Shown: positions 33,728-42,230 of the stretch, piece by piece
Layout of the letters: each line of letters begins with the position of its first letter
Numbering within the stretch: position 1 is the stretch's first letter
DNA from: Chryseobacterium cheonjiense
GTDB taxonomy: Bacteria; Bacteroidota; Bacteroidia; Flavobacteriales; Weeksellaceae
Direction: 5' to 3'
DNA: 64,000 bases
Assembly: GCF_012927265.1 (NCBI RefSeq)
Contig: NZ_JABBGF010000001.1
Location: 2,272,729 to 2,336,728 of the forward strand
Notes under the pieces: generated by a model
What the model was told of the DNA's origin: nothing
Seen by the model: the letters and a program-made list of their open reading frames with translations, nothing else
Databases searched by the model: none
Program-made: the position numbers and the translations under genes

Positions 33728-35230
33728 GTGAAGCAGAATCATATCATCCAGAAAGTTTTTATTGAAATTACCGTCAACAATAAAGAAAAGGCATATCGAA
33801 TAAAAGATGATCTCAACAGCTTTTTGGCAATTGATGTTTTCCCGGAAATAGAAAAATACATCAATGGTATAGAGCATCAGTTAGCAGGTCATACTTTGCA
33901 AATTCCCCTTTTAGAGCTGAATCTGGATGTGGACAACAGCTCGCTGAACACTGAATTAAAAGACCGAATTACCCGGCTTTTTAAAGAAGAATTGTCAGAA
34001 ATCGTCGATTCCCGGGAAATGATGAGCGAACAAACAGAAAACAATTCTAAAGCAAGCTGGATCAGCAATAAGGAAAAACTCTTGCAAAGCTTTATTCATT
34101 TTTTAGAGAACGGCTCTATGCCCTGGTGGAATTCAGATAATGAAAATATTAACTTTTTGGAAACAGCAGTTTTCGACAGTCTTATTGCGGTTCCAGCCTT
34201 TCAAAAAAGTATCATTTCCGTTTTACCGAAACAGCATATTCGAATCCGGATTATCAACCAGCTTTCGGACAGGCAGATTGGTCAATTATGCATGGCCTTA
34301 CTGGAAAATAAAGAAATAACAATCAATCTGGAAGATGGAGACCTGCAGAATGTATCAAAACTCCGTCATCATGAAAGAATTTTTGTGTGGAGTCTTGTAT
34401 TAGGTGTTTTATACAGATATTCTGATTCGTCAAATGCAGATCTTCGGGAATATATTTTGGAACAGATTTCAAAAGCAAATCCGGGAGGATCTTCAAGGAA
34501 AAAAATCAGCCATAAAAGCAGGAAAGCAATAGCAGAGATATTTTCTTTCATCAAACAAGATGAAATTGCTGAAAGCATTGAAAATACCAACAGTAAAAGC
34601 ATTATTAATAATACCGAAAGTAAAGTCCTGCAACGCATTACAGATCAAGTGAAAGACGACCTTAAAAACGTAAACAAATCTGCAGAGATAATCGATCGTA
34701 ACCATACAGAACTTGATGATGACGGCATCATGAATGGAGGACAATATGTACAGAATGCGGGACTTATCCTGATCCATCCGTTCATTAAAACATTTTTTGA
34801 ACATTGCGATCTTCTGGATCCGAAAACCCAGGAAATCACCAATCCAGAATTAGGAGCTCATTTGCTCCATTATATTGCTACCGGAGCAACCAATGCGCCT
34901 GAATACGAAATGGCATTCGAAAAATTTCTGTGTAATATTCCCATGCATCAAAGTATTGACAGGTATATCAAACTTTCGCGAAAGCAAAAAATCCAGGCTA
35001 AAAATGTCATCGAAAGTGTTCAGCACAACTGGAGCCCGATGCAAAAATCATCTGCAGCATTATTACAGAATGAATTCTTTCAGCGGTCAGGGAAACTGGT
35101 TGTTACCGATCATGATTATACCCTTACCATAGAACGAAAAACACAGGATATTTTACTGGAAAAACTGGGCTGGGGAATTGGTTTTATCAAACTGCCGTGG
35201 AAGGAAAAATTTCTGTTTGTCAATTGGTAA
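33728..35230 (+). CDS. eCIS tape measure protein (Afp14-like, CIS_TMP family)
   Basis: The 500-residue protein begins MKQNHIIQKVFIEITVNNKE, then DVFPEIEKYINGIEHQ, both typical of contractile injection system tape measure proteins. The C-terminal half has GLILIHPFIKTFFEHCDL and HLLHYIATG, also conserved in the family. It sets tube length and fills the lumen in assembled particles. It is transcribed away from the structural operon together with the Cys-rich protein. The start is a GTG: the frame opens gtgaagcagaat at 33728, rendered as Met. Confidence 0.88.
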   Translation: MKQNHIIQKVFIEITVNNKEKAYRIKDDLNSFLAIDVFPEIEKYINGIEHQLAGHTLQIPLLELNLDVDNSSLNTELKDRITRLFKEELSEIVDSREMMSEQTENNSKASWISNKEKLLQSFIHFLENGSMPWWNSDNENINFLETAVFDSLIAVPAFQKSIISVLPKQHIRIRIINQLSDRQIGQLCMALLENKEITINLEDGDLQNVSKLRHHERIFVWSLVLGVLYRYSDSSNADLREYILEQISKANPGGSSRKKISHKSRKAIAEIFSFIKQDEIAESIENTNSKSIINNTESKVLQRITDQVKDDLKNVNKSAEIIDRNHTELDDDGIMNGGQYVQNAGLILIHPFIKTFFEHCDLLDPKTQEITNPELGAHLLHYIATGATNAPEYEMAFEKFLCNIPMHQSIDRYIKLSRKQKIQAKNVIESVQHNWSPMQKSSAALLQNEFFQRSGKLVVTDHDYTLTIERKTQDILLEKLGWGIGFIKLPWKEKFLFVNW

Positions 35231-35331
35231 TAGATTTCTTGCAGTAATAGATTTAACCGTAAAAATTTTCAGAAAACAGAAACAGTTAAAAGAAATCCGT
35301 GAATATTCCGTTTAATTCTTAAATTAGTCTC

Positions 35332-35778
35332 ATGAAAAGGAATCTTTATCTCATCATCATATCATTTTCTCTTGCCAGCTGCTATACGTACCAGGTCAAA
35401 AAACCGAAAGATCCGATGGCTGACAATACACAGGAGTCTAAAAACGGCATTGGTCCCGCCAATAAAATATCACCTGCGCAGAATGCACAGCAAACACCAG
35501 TACCAGCACCAATCAATGTGCAGGAGAAACTTGCTGCCGGTAAAAATGTTAAAATTGATGTTGACGGCAAAAAATATAAAGTAATCGTGGACAAATGGGA
35601 AAGAGACAGCCTGATCGCCCATCCGGTACACAATGCTAAAAAAACACTGAAATTCCATAAGAACCAGATCAATGCTGAAAAAATTGCTGAAAAGAGATTT
35701 TCACAACCGATAGCGGATATCATTACCGTGGCTGCCTATACCGGTATTGGCGTGGCCATTTATTCTCTTCTTCGTTAA
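35332..35778 (+). CDS. Small lipoprotein
   Basis: The 148-residue protein has a lipoprotein signal (MKRNLYLIIISFSLASCYTY, with Cys17 as the acylated residue). A Pro/Gln-rich linker and a small domain follow (KNVKIDVDGKKYKVIVDKWE). The C-terminus ends with a hydrophobic stretch (ITVAAYTGIGVAIYSLLR). Similar small lipoproteins are common in flavobacteria. The function is unknown. It is 23 bp upstream of the Crp-like gene in the same direction. Confidence 0.75.
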   Translation: MKRNLYLIIISFSLASCYTYQVKKPKDPMADNTQESKNGIGPANKISPAQNAQQTPVPAPINVQEKLAAGKNVKIDVDGKKYKVIVDKWERDSLIAHPVHNAKKTLKFHKNQINAEKIAEKRFSQPIADIITVAAYTGIGVAIYSLLR

Positions 35779-35800
35779 TTTTTAGATTAAAAACCTCATC

Positions 35801-36367
35801 TTGAGAAAACTGCTTATAGATTTTATCAACCGGAATGGTCATTTTAACGAAGATGAGCAGGAAACAATTATTTCAAAATTTCACCTTCGCACTGTACGAA
35901 AAGGGCAGCTTGTGCTGAAAAGAGGTCAGGTGGCGGACCGGTATTATTTTATCATAAACGGTGCCCTTCGTTTTGTATACGGCGAAGATCCTGAGCTTAC
36001 AGCCTGGGTCGTTTTACCAGAAGAATTTTTCACCGAGATTTCCAGCTTCAAGCACCGTACTCCTACCCGCTTTAATGTAGAAGCCATTGAAGAAACCGAG
36101 CTGTATTATATTGAACGGCAGGATATGGAACAATTATACAGAAGCCTTCCGGCATGGCAGGAATTCGGACGGGAAATCTGGGAGTCTATGGCAATAAGAA
36201 TGATTGATGAAATTATACGGTTTCAGACAATGACGGTGGAAGAGCGGTATCTTGAATTCTTACAGAAACCGGGATTTATGCAGCGCGTATCGGTTAAGCA
36301 GCTGGCTTCCTATCTGGGAATTACCCCCAATGCGTTAAGCCGGATCCGGAAGAACTTACACCGGTAA
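35801..36367 (+). CDS. Crp/Fnr-family transcriptional regulator
   Basis: The 188-residue protein has an N-terminal cyclic-nucleotide-binding-like domain (about 20-115, with KGQLVLKRGQVADRYYFI and YIERQDMEQL). A C-terminal HTH ends with VSVKQLASYLGITPNALSRI. The start is TTG. An in-frame stop lies 15 bp upstream and no ATG exists near it. Proteins of this type in Bacteroidetes usually regulate the adjacent gene. A palindrome (36377-36390) lies between it and the reductase gene. Confidence 0.85.
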   Translation: MRKLLIDFINRNGHFNEDEQETIISKFHLRTVRKGQLVLKRGQVADRYYFIINGALRFVYGEDPELTAWVVLPEEFFTEISSFKHRTPTRFNVEAIEETELYYIERQDMEQLYRSLPAWQEFGREIWESMAIRMIDEIIRFQTMTVEERYLEFLQKPGFMQRVSVKQLASYLGITPNALSRIRKNLHR

Positions 36368-36376
36368 ATTCATTAT

Positions 36377-36420
36377 CTACCAAATGGTAGTTTTTCAGCC
36401 TTGAATAATGCATAGTTTTG
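36377..36420 (+). promoter_or_regulatory. Palindromic operator and promoter before reductase operon
   Basis: CTACCAAATGGTAG (36377-36390) is a perfect 6-bp inverted repeat. It is followed by a T run at the -33 position and TAGTTTTG at 36413-36420, a good -7 box, 16 nt before the ATG at 36437. The Crp-like regulator encoded just upstream is the likely ligand of the palindrome. The palindrome plus T run could also act as a weak terminator. Confidence 0.55.
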
Positions 36421-36436
36421 ATCTACAAATAAGATC

Positions 36437-37333
36437 ATGACTATGGAAAAAACAATTTTGGTAGCCGGTGCTACAGGAAATCTGGGAGAGAAACTCTGCT
36501 ACGAACTATTGAAAAGAGGAGCTGCAGTAAGAGCTGCGGTGCGTTTCGGAAGCGACAACAACAAAATAAAGCTTTTGAAAGATGCAGGAATCGAGGTAGT
36601 TGAAGTAGACTTTACCAGCCATTCAATGCTTGAAAACGCCTGTTCAGGAGTATCATGTGTTGTTTCTGCTTTGGCGGGACTGAAAGATGTGATCGTAGAT
36701 ACCCAGGCGGCGCTCCTTAATGCAGCTGTCAGTGCCGGAGTTCCTCATTTTATACCTTCCGATTTCTGTACCGATTATACGAATCTGCCCGAAGGCTGCA
36801 ACCGTAATTTTGACCTCCGCAAGGCTTTTGCAGAAATTATTGACAGCAGTCCCATACACGCAACTTCTGTTTTCAACGGTGCCTTCTCTTATGTACTGCA
36901 TTATGACATCCCTTTGCTGAATACCAATCACAAAACCATTGGTTTTTTTGAAGATAAGTCTGACTGGAATATAGATTTTACCACGCTTGAAAATACGGCT
37001 GCCTTTACGGCATCTGCTGCTTTAGACAGTGATGCTCCACGATACCTCCGTATTGCAGGTTTTAGTATAAGTCCGGAAGCATTGCTGCCTGTCGCTGAAA
37101 AAGTGTACAAAAGTTCTTTTCAGCTTGAGAATATGGGTTCTATGGAGAGATTTCTGGAAACAATATATACTTTACGACGAGAACAGCCTGAAGGAGAAAA
37201 CGAGCTCTATCCCGCATGGCAGCAGATGCAGTACCTCTACAGCATGTTTGCAGCCCACCATCAGGAACTCGACAATGAAAGATATTCCGGCATTGTATGG
37301 ATTGGTGCTGAAGAAGCTTTATCAAAAAGGTAA
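36437..37333 (+). CDS. NmrA-like NAD(P)-binding reductase
   Basis: The 298-residue protein has a Rossmann fold at the N-terminus (ILVAGATGNLGEKLCYELL), with the GxxGxxG nucleotide motif. The body resembles the NmrA/isoflavone reductase group of atypical SDR proteins (PHFIPSDFCTDY). It lacks the classical YxxxK pair, as is common in this group. An alternative start two codons in (MEKTILV) is possible. It probably acts on a small aromatic or quinone-like substrate with NAD(P)H. The substrate is unknown. It is followed by a hydrolase gene 21 bp away. Confidence 0.8.
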   Translation: MTMEKTILVAGATGNLGEKLCYELLKRGAAVRAAVRFGSDNNKIKLLKDAGIEVVEVDFTSHSMLENACSGVSCVVSALAGLKDVIVDTQAALLNAAVSAGVPHFIPSDFCTDYTNLPEGCNRNFDLRKAFAEIIDSSPIHATSVFNGAFSYVLHYDIPLLNTNHKTIGFFEDKSDWNIDFTTLENTAAFTASAALDSDAPRYLRIAGFSISPEALLPVAEKVYKSSFQLENMGSMERFLETIYTLRREQPEGENELYPAWQQMQYLYSMFAAHHQELDNERYSGIVWIGAEEALSKR

Positions 37334-37354
37334 TGTAATGTTCAACAGAAAAAT

Positions 37355-38266
37355 ATGGAAAAACAATATACAGACGAATTCTTAATTCAAAACTGGGAAG
37401 GATTCACCAGCCACATCGTTACCGTGAACGGCATACAGCTGCATTATGCAGAAGGAGGTAAAGGATTTCCGGTGATCTGCCTTCCCGGGTGGCCGCAGAC
37501 CTTTTATTCATTTCATACCATTGCGCCTGAACTTGCCAAACATTTTCGTGTGATTGCAGTAGATCTAAGAGGAATGGGAAGTTCTTCAACACCTTTATCC
37601 GGATACGATAAAAAAACGATGGCCGCAGATATTGCAAAGCTTATTCGTCATCTCGGTATACAAAGTGTTTTTGTGTTGGGACATGATATCGGAGGAATGG
37701 TAGCTATGAGCCTCGCCTATAATTATCCTCAGCTTGTTTCGCGGCTCATTGTTGCCGACGGCCTGCATCCAAATGAAGGAATACTTCAGATGCCGCTCAT
37801 TCCTCCCGCCGGAACTTTCGGCGACAAAATTGACACCGATCAGCCTTACACGTGGTGGATGGGTTTTAACCAGGTAAAAGATCTGCCTGAAAAACTGCTG
37901 GAAGGCCGTTACTATTACCTGCTGGACTGGCTGTTTCGGTATGTTATGACTGATGATCGTAAAATATCCGAACTTGAAAAACAGATCTACGCCGAAGCTT
38001 ACAACAGACCGGAAAACATCCGTGCTTCCAATGCGTGGTATCAGTCTTTTCATCAGGATATTGAGGACAGCAAAAGATACACCCCATTACAGATGCCTGT
38101 GTTAGGGATTGCCAGTAATGTTTCTTACGGTTTCTATCAGTATGCCCTGCCTGCAGCTGCAGAACATTTTGAACTGGTACACCTTAAAGATACAGGTCAT
38201 TATATGTTTGAAGAAAATCCTGAAGCGGTATTACAGGCTGTAGAAGAATTTTTATTAAAACCCTGA
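37355..38266 (+). CDS. Alpha/beta hydrolase (epoxide hydrolase-like)
   Basis: The 303-residue protein has the alpha/beta hydrolase pattern with an Asp nucleophile in LGHDIGGMVA (Asp111). The oxyanion motif is LPGWPQTFYSF and the C-terminal His is in DTGHYMFEENP. An Asp nucleophile with HGxP-like motif is typical of epoxide hydrolases and haloalkane dehalogenases rather than esterases. It has no signal peptide. It probably works with the upstream reductase under the Crp-like regulator. Confidence 0.82.
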   Translation: MEKQYTDEFLIQNWEGFTSHIVTVNGIQLHYAEGGKGFPVICLPGWPQTFYSFHTIAPELAKHFRVIAVDLRGMGSSSTPLSGYDKKTMAADIAKLIRHLGIQSVFVLGHDIGGMVAMSLAYNYPQLVSRLIVADGLHPNEGILQMPLIPPAGTFGDKIDTDQPYTWWMGFNQVKDLPEKLLEGRYYYLLDWLFRYVMTDDRKISELEKQIYAEAYNRPENIRASNAWYQSFHQDIEDSKRYTPLQMPVLGIASNVSYGFYQYALPAAAEHFELVHLKDTGHYMFEENPEAVLQAVEEFLLKP

Positions 38267-38298
38267 CAGATTCCTGAAATAATTGCTGTTAAAAAATA

Positions 38299-38324
38299 AA
38301 GGCTATGATATTTATCGTAGCCTT
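38299..38324 (+). terminator. Hairpin after the hydrolase gene
   Basis: AAGGCTATGAT pairs with ATCGTAGCCTT through one T-G pair and a 4-nt loop. The U tract after it is short (CCTTCCTTAT). It is the probable end of the reductase-hydrolase transcript. Confidence 0.5.
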
Positions 38325-38435
38325 CCTTATAAAGCTCAAATAAATAATATTTTTATAAAGATTACTAAAAATTCATAAGATTTTTAATTATTTTTGATAA
38401 GAATCCTACTCTACGTTTTCTTTAATTAAAACTAT

Positions 38436-41012
38436 ATGAAAATCGGCAAATTATCGAATATATTCAGATTAACTCGATGGAAGGAAATTTTAGCAGTAGT
38501 GGTTTTGCTGTTGGCTTTTGTTTTTTTCAGGAGTGAAAGGCATGAGCTTGCTTCCATAGGCCCGCAGTTGAAAAATTCAAACAGTGAATGGATTTTCATA
38601 GGTATTATTTTGGGAGGTATTTATATTTTCCTTCAGGGCCTGATGTACGTTACCAGCTTCAAAAGTGTTCAGCTGGATGTTAAACTGTCCGATTCGGTCA
38701 ACTTATTCCTGAAGCGCAACCTTCTGAGTATTTTTCTTCCTGCGGGAGGAGTAAGTTCTCTCGCCTATCTTCCCAGAAATATCAGAATTAAAGGTTATAA
38801 ATCTTCCAAAGTGCACCAGGCAAGCGCAATCTACGGCTTTGTAGGATTTCTGACGGTTCTTATTGTGGGCGTTCCGCTGATTCTGTATGCAGTGTCTGTA
38901 AATAAAGCATTTGATAACAGCTGGACCGGCATCATTTCTTTATCCGTATTGTTATTGCTTGTATACGGTATTTTTATATCATTTAGAAAAAAGAATTTTC
39001 TTTATCGGTTTATAGAAAAGAAATTTCCGAAAATGATCGGTTCCATAGATGAGATATTCAATAACGAAATTGATAAAAAATATTTCTGGTATACTGTATT
39101 AATATCCGTTGCTATTGAATTCTGCGGCGTTTTCCATTTGCTCATCGCGATGTATGCCTTAGGGGTGGAAGCGTCATTTACGGCCGCCGCCATATCGTAT
39201 GTTATTTCAATATTGTTGATGATCGTTTCTCCCTTTTTGAGAGGATTGGGAGCCGTTGAATTTTCGCTGACTTACCTACTCTCGGGCTTTGGGTACCATC
39301 ATGCAGAAGCACTGGGTATCACGCTGCTTTACCGTTTTTTTGAATTCTGGCTTCCTTTACTGCTTGGAATCGCAGCTTATCTTTGGGGTGGCAGAAAGCT
39401 TTTTGCCAGGCTCCTTCCTGTTATTATGATATTCTTATTGGGTATCATCAATATTCTTTCGGTGATTACACCGGCTTTAGCTGACCGTTTATCTATTGTA
39501 AAAAGTTATCTTCCTCAGGATTTAATTCATATTTCCAAGATGTTCACGCTTTTGTCGGGGGTATTATTATTGATTACTTCAGCAAATTTATTTAAAGGAA
39601 GCAGGCGGGCGTGGTATTTTGCCGTAACACTTACTGTCGTTTCCGTAATTTTCAATCTTGTTAAAGCTCTGGATTACGAGGAAGCTCTTTTTGCATTAGC
39701 AACGTTGGGTTTGTTGATGTACAGTCGCAGAGAGTATACGTTTAAAGGCAACAGAATGTCATTTCAAAGGGGATTCAGCTGGTTTGTGGGAATTTTTACG
39801 GCTATATTTATATTCAATTACCTCAGCTTCTATTTTATAGATCCTTCCCATTTTGGTATTGATTTTTCGAAAAAGGAAGCGCTTTATTACACGCTTCATA
39901 CTTTTCTTTTGTTTAAGGATCCCGGGCTGACACCGCTTACGGGTTTTGCCAGGGATTTTCAGCAGCTGAATTATATTTTGGGTACCGTTTCTTGGCTCGT
40001 TCTTATTATTTCATTTTACCGGACCCATAAACCGGAAGAACAGAGCGACCTTGAAAACCATCTGGAAGCCGAAAATCTTGTTGAAGAATATGGGGACTCT
40101 TCTCTGGATTATTTTAAGCTGACTTCTGATAAACTTTTTTTCTTTGCTGCGGACCGGGAAGGTTTTCTGTCATACAGAACAGCGAATGGTTTTGCAGTGA
40201 TCCTGGAAGAACCCGTTTGTGCCCAAAGAGATAAAACTGCTCTGATTGAAGAATTTGAAGACTATTGTAAAAATAACGGGTTAAAAACAACCTATTACCG
40301 TGTTGGCGAAAACAGCCTGAATTATTTTTCATCGTTAAGAAAACAGCATCTGTTTATCGGTCAGGACGCCATTCTTGATACGGAAAAGTTCAGCCTGACC
40401 GGTAAAGAGCGAAAATCCATCCGAAACGGCATTAACACGTTGGAAAAATCAGGATTCAGAACGGAAATAAAATATGCACCGCAGTCTGATGACATTTTGA
40501 ACCAGATTGAACGTGTTTCGAATGAATGGCTGGAAAAATTTGACAAGAAAGAAATAGTTTTTGCAGAAGGAATGTTTGAAAGAGCCGTTGTAAAAGAGCA
40601 GGATATAATTATGATATCTGATGAGGAAGGAAGCTGCGTTGCTTTTCTCAACATCATTCCTCACTGTGCTCCTGATGAGTGCAGCTACGATATGATCAGA
40701 AAAACTGAAAATGCCCCGAATGGCTGTACAGATGCGCTGATTGTAAAGCTTGTAGAATACGCTAAAGATAAGAATCTTAAATTTATAAATATAGGAATGA
40801 CGCCGATGGCAGGATTGGATGAACCCAATAATACAGCAGAAGACCTGTTAAAATTTGCCTACCACCGTGTCGGAATTTTTAAACACTATCAGACGCTCAG
40901 AAATTTTAAAGAGAAATATGCTGACCTCTGGGAAAATAAATATCTCGTTTATAATAATGATCTTGATCTTTTACAGATCCCCGCTGCACTGAACCAGATT
41001 ATGAAGCCATGA
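38436..41012 (+). CDS. mprF: Phosphatidylglycerol lysyltransferase/flippase MprF
   Basis: The 858-residue protein has an N-terminal membrane part of many segments (about 1-530). A cytoplasmic DUF2156 domain follows (about 550-858), ending with the family motif YQTLRNFKEKYADLWENKYLVY. MprF transfers lysine (or another amino acid) from aminoacyl-tRNA to phosphatidylglycerol and flips the product, reducing surface charge and resistance to cationic peptides. The GNAT-like parts include GMTPMAGLDEPN. The next gene overlaps by 4 bp. Confidence 0.9.
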   Translation: MKIGKLSNIFRLTRWKEILAVVVLLLAFVFFRSERHELASIGPQLKNSNSEWIFIGIILGGIYIFLQGLMYVTSFKSVQLDVKLSDSVNLFLKRNLLSIFLPAGGVSSLAYLPRNIRIKGYKSSKVHQASAIYGFVGFLTVLIVGVPLILYAVSVNKAFDNSWTGIISLSVLLLLVYGIFISFRKKNFLYRFIEKKFPKMIGSIDEIFNNEIDKKYFWYTVLISVAIEFCGVFHLLIAMYALGVEASFTAAAISYVISILLMIVSPFLRGLGAVEFSLTYLLSGFGYHHAEALGITLLYRFFEFWLPLLLGIAAYLWGGRKLFARLLPVIMIFLLGIINILSVITPALADRLSIVKSYLPQDLIHISKMFTLLSGVLLLITSANLFKGSRRAWYFAVTLTVVSVIFNLVKALDYEEALFALATLGLLMYSRREYTFKGNRMSFQRGFSWFVGIFTAIFIFNYLSFYFIDPSHFGIDFSKKEALYYTLHTFLLFKDPGLTPLTGFARDFQQLNYILGTVSWLVLIISFYRTHKPEEQSDLENHLEAENLVEEYGDSSLDYFKLTSDKLFFFAADREGFLSYRTANGFAVILEEPVCAQRDKTALIEEFEDYCKNNGLKTTYYRVGENSLNYFSSLRKQHLFIGQDAILDTEKFSLTGKERKSIRNGINTLEKSGFRTEIKYAPQSDDILNQIERVSNEWLEKFDKKEIVFAEGMFERAVVKEQDIIMISDEEGSCVAFLNIIPHCAPDECSYDMIRKTENAPNGCTDALIVKLVEYAKDKNLKFINIGMTPMAGLDEPNNTAEDLLKFAYHRVGIFKHYQTLRNFKEKYADLWENKYLVYNNDLDLLQIPAALNQIMKP

Positions 41013-41689
41013 AAAGATTTTACATTGTATTTGTTTGGTTAATTCTTTTGTCACTTTTTACCGGATGTGATGCCGGTAAGGATTTTAAGGTAACCGAATG
41101 GAATTCGCATTCTGAAAAACCAATTATTTTCTACATCAGTGGAGATGCGGGCTTCAATACCTTTTCAAAAAGTTTTGGAGAAAATCTTCACAAGTTCGGC
41201 TATGATGTATTTGCACTGAATACAAAAGTTTATTTCTGGGAAAAGAAAACACCGGCAGAAACCGCTTCCGATATTGAAAATTATATTAATAAACAATTAA
41301 GAGGAAGGCAAAACCAACAGGTCATTTTGATTGGTTTCTCGTTTGGGGCAGACGTTACGCCTTTTGCCTATAATCGGTTTTCTGATGATTTAAAGGATAA
41401 AATTCAGAAAATATTTATCATCGGGCCTTCAAAAAGCAACGATTTTAAAATACATCTCGAGGAGTATTTTGGACAGGAACCGAAAGGAAGTCTTCCCGTA
41501 ATTCCTGAAATTAATAAAATAACCCATATTCCTGTGATGGTCATTCTGAGCGATTTTGAATTTACCCACTTTCCATATGAAAATATTAAACTGGGATCTA
41601 ATTACCAGATGAAGCATATTGCCGGAAACCATCATTATGGGGGAAATACGAAAATGCTGGCTGCTTTTATTAATGATCATATAAAGTAA
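41009..41689 (+). CDS. VirJ/AcvB-like lysyl-phosphatidylglycerol hydrolase
   Basis: The 226-residue protein has a lipoprotein-type signal (MKRFYIVFVWLILLSLFTGC). The body carries IFYISGDAGFNTFSKSFG and the nucleophile motif LIGFSFGADV (GxSxG), with a C-terminal His in GNHHYGG. AcvB/VirJ proteins are alpha/beta hydrolases that remove lysine from lysyl-PG made by LpiA/MprF. The 4-bp ATGA overlap with mprF supports a make/unmake pair. In Proteobacteria such pairs are known, and the flavobacterial case is inferred. Confidence 0.82.
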   Translation: MKRFYIVFVWLILLSLFTGCDAGKDFKVTEWNSHSEKPIIFYISGDAGFNTFSKSFGENLHKFGYDVFALNTKVYFWEKKTPAETASDIENYINKQLRGRQNQQVILIGFSFGADVTPFAYNRFSDDLKDKIQKIFIIGPSKSNDFKIHLEEYFGQEPKGSLPVIPEINKITHIPVMVILSDFEFTHFPYENIKLGSNYQMKHIAGNHHYGGNTKMLAAFINDHIK

Positions 41690-41739
41690 TCAATTTTAAA
41701 CCCCAAACCGTAATTTGTTTTTTAGTATAAATAAAAAGA

Positions 41740-41756
41740 TCCGTACAATGTACGGA
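41740..41756 (-). terminator. Terminator of the leftward 103-residue gene
   Basis: TCCGTAC and GTACGGA (41740-41756) flank a 3-nt loop. The minus-strand continuation is TCTTTTTATTTAT. On the plus strand a T run follows only 16 nt later, so it serves mainly the leftward genes. Confidence 0.65.
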
Positions 41757-41844
41757 CCCAACTCAATGTGTTTTTTTAGGATTTGCATCAGGGATTATAC
41801 ATTCATTGTCAAATGTTTTATTTCCCTAATTTTGTCTATTGATA

Positions 41845-42156
41845 TTAAAAGAATGATATGGTAATTTCTGCATTGATCTTGATTTTCTGATCTTTTGCCT
41901 TACCCTGGTCTATTAACTCTTCAATTGTGGCTTTATCACTTTTCAGCTTCGGGATTCTTTTCTGGGAATTTTCATCGTCAACCCCAAAGCGTTCTAAAGA
42001 GCGCCAGTTGTTCAGATTGTGATAGTTTATCTTAAAAGTGTAAATCTTAGATAATATTTCTTTAGCATCTTCAGGAGAAAACACCCCTTTGATGAGAAAA
42101 AAAGTATTGTCTGTCTTTGCTTTTGTTTTGGTATTTTTAATAGTACTTGGTTTCAT
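41845..42156 (-). CDS. Hypothetical protein
   Basis: The 103-residue protein starts with a basic Lys/Thr-rich tail (MKPSTIKNTKTKAKTDNTFF) and continues with LIKGVFSPEDAKEILSKIY and a helical, charged body. It has no signal peptide. Similar short proteins with a FSPEDAKEIL segment occur in Bacteroidetes, but I know no function for them. It follows isocitrate dehydrogenase in the same direction with a 74-bp gap. Confidence 0.7.
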   Translation of the reverse strand: MKPSTIKNTKTKAKTDNTFFLIKGVFSPEDAKEILSKIYTFKINYHNLNNWRSLERFGVDDENSQKRIPKLKSDKATIEELIDQGKAKDQKIKINAEITISFF

Positions 42157-42230
42157 CTTGTTACAGGTTTAATATGAATAAAGATTCTTTAAAATCAATC
42201 TATACAAGAAATGCTTCTGACATTTCGGTT

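Noticed and set aside
9160..35230. Prophage
   Set aside because: No capsid, portal, terminase, head or integrase genes were found. Only contractile-tail type genes with eCIS-specific members are present.
9160..35230. Type VI secretion system
   Set aside because: No TssJKLM membrane complex, ClpV or TssE-TssF-TssG set is seen. DUF4255, LysM hub, DUF5908 and CIS tape measure point to eCIS.
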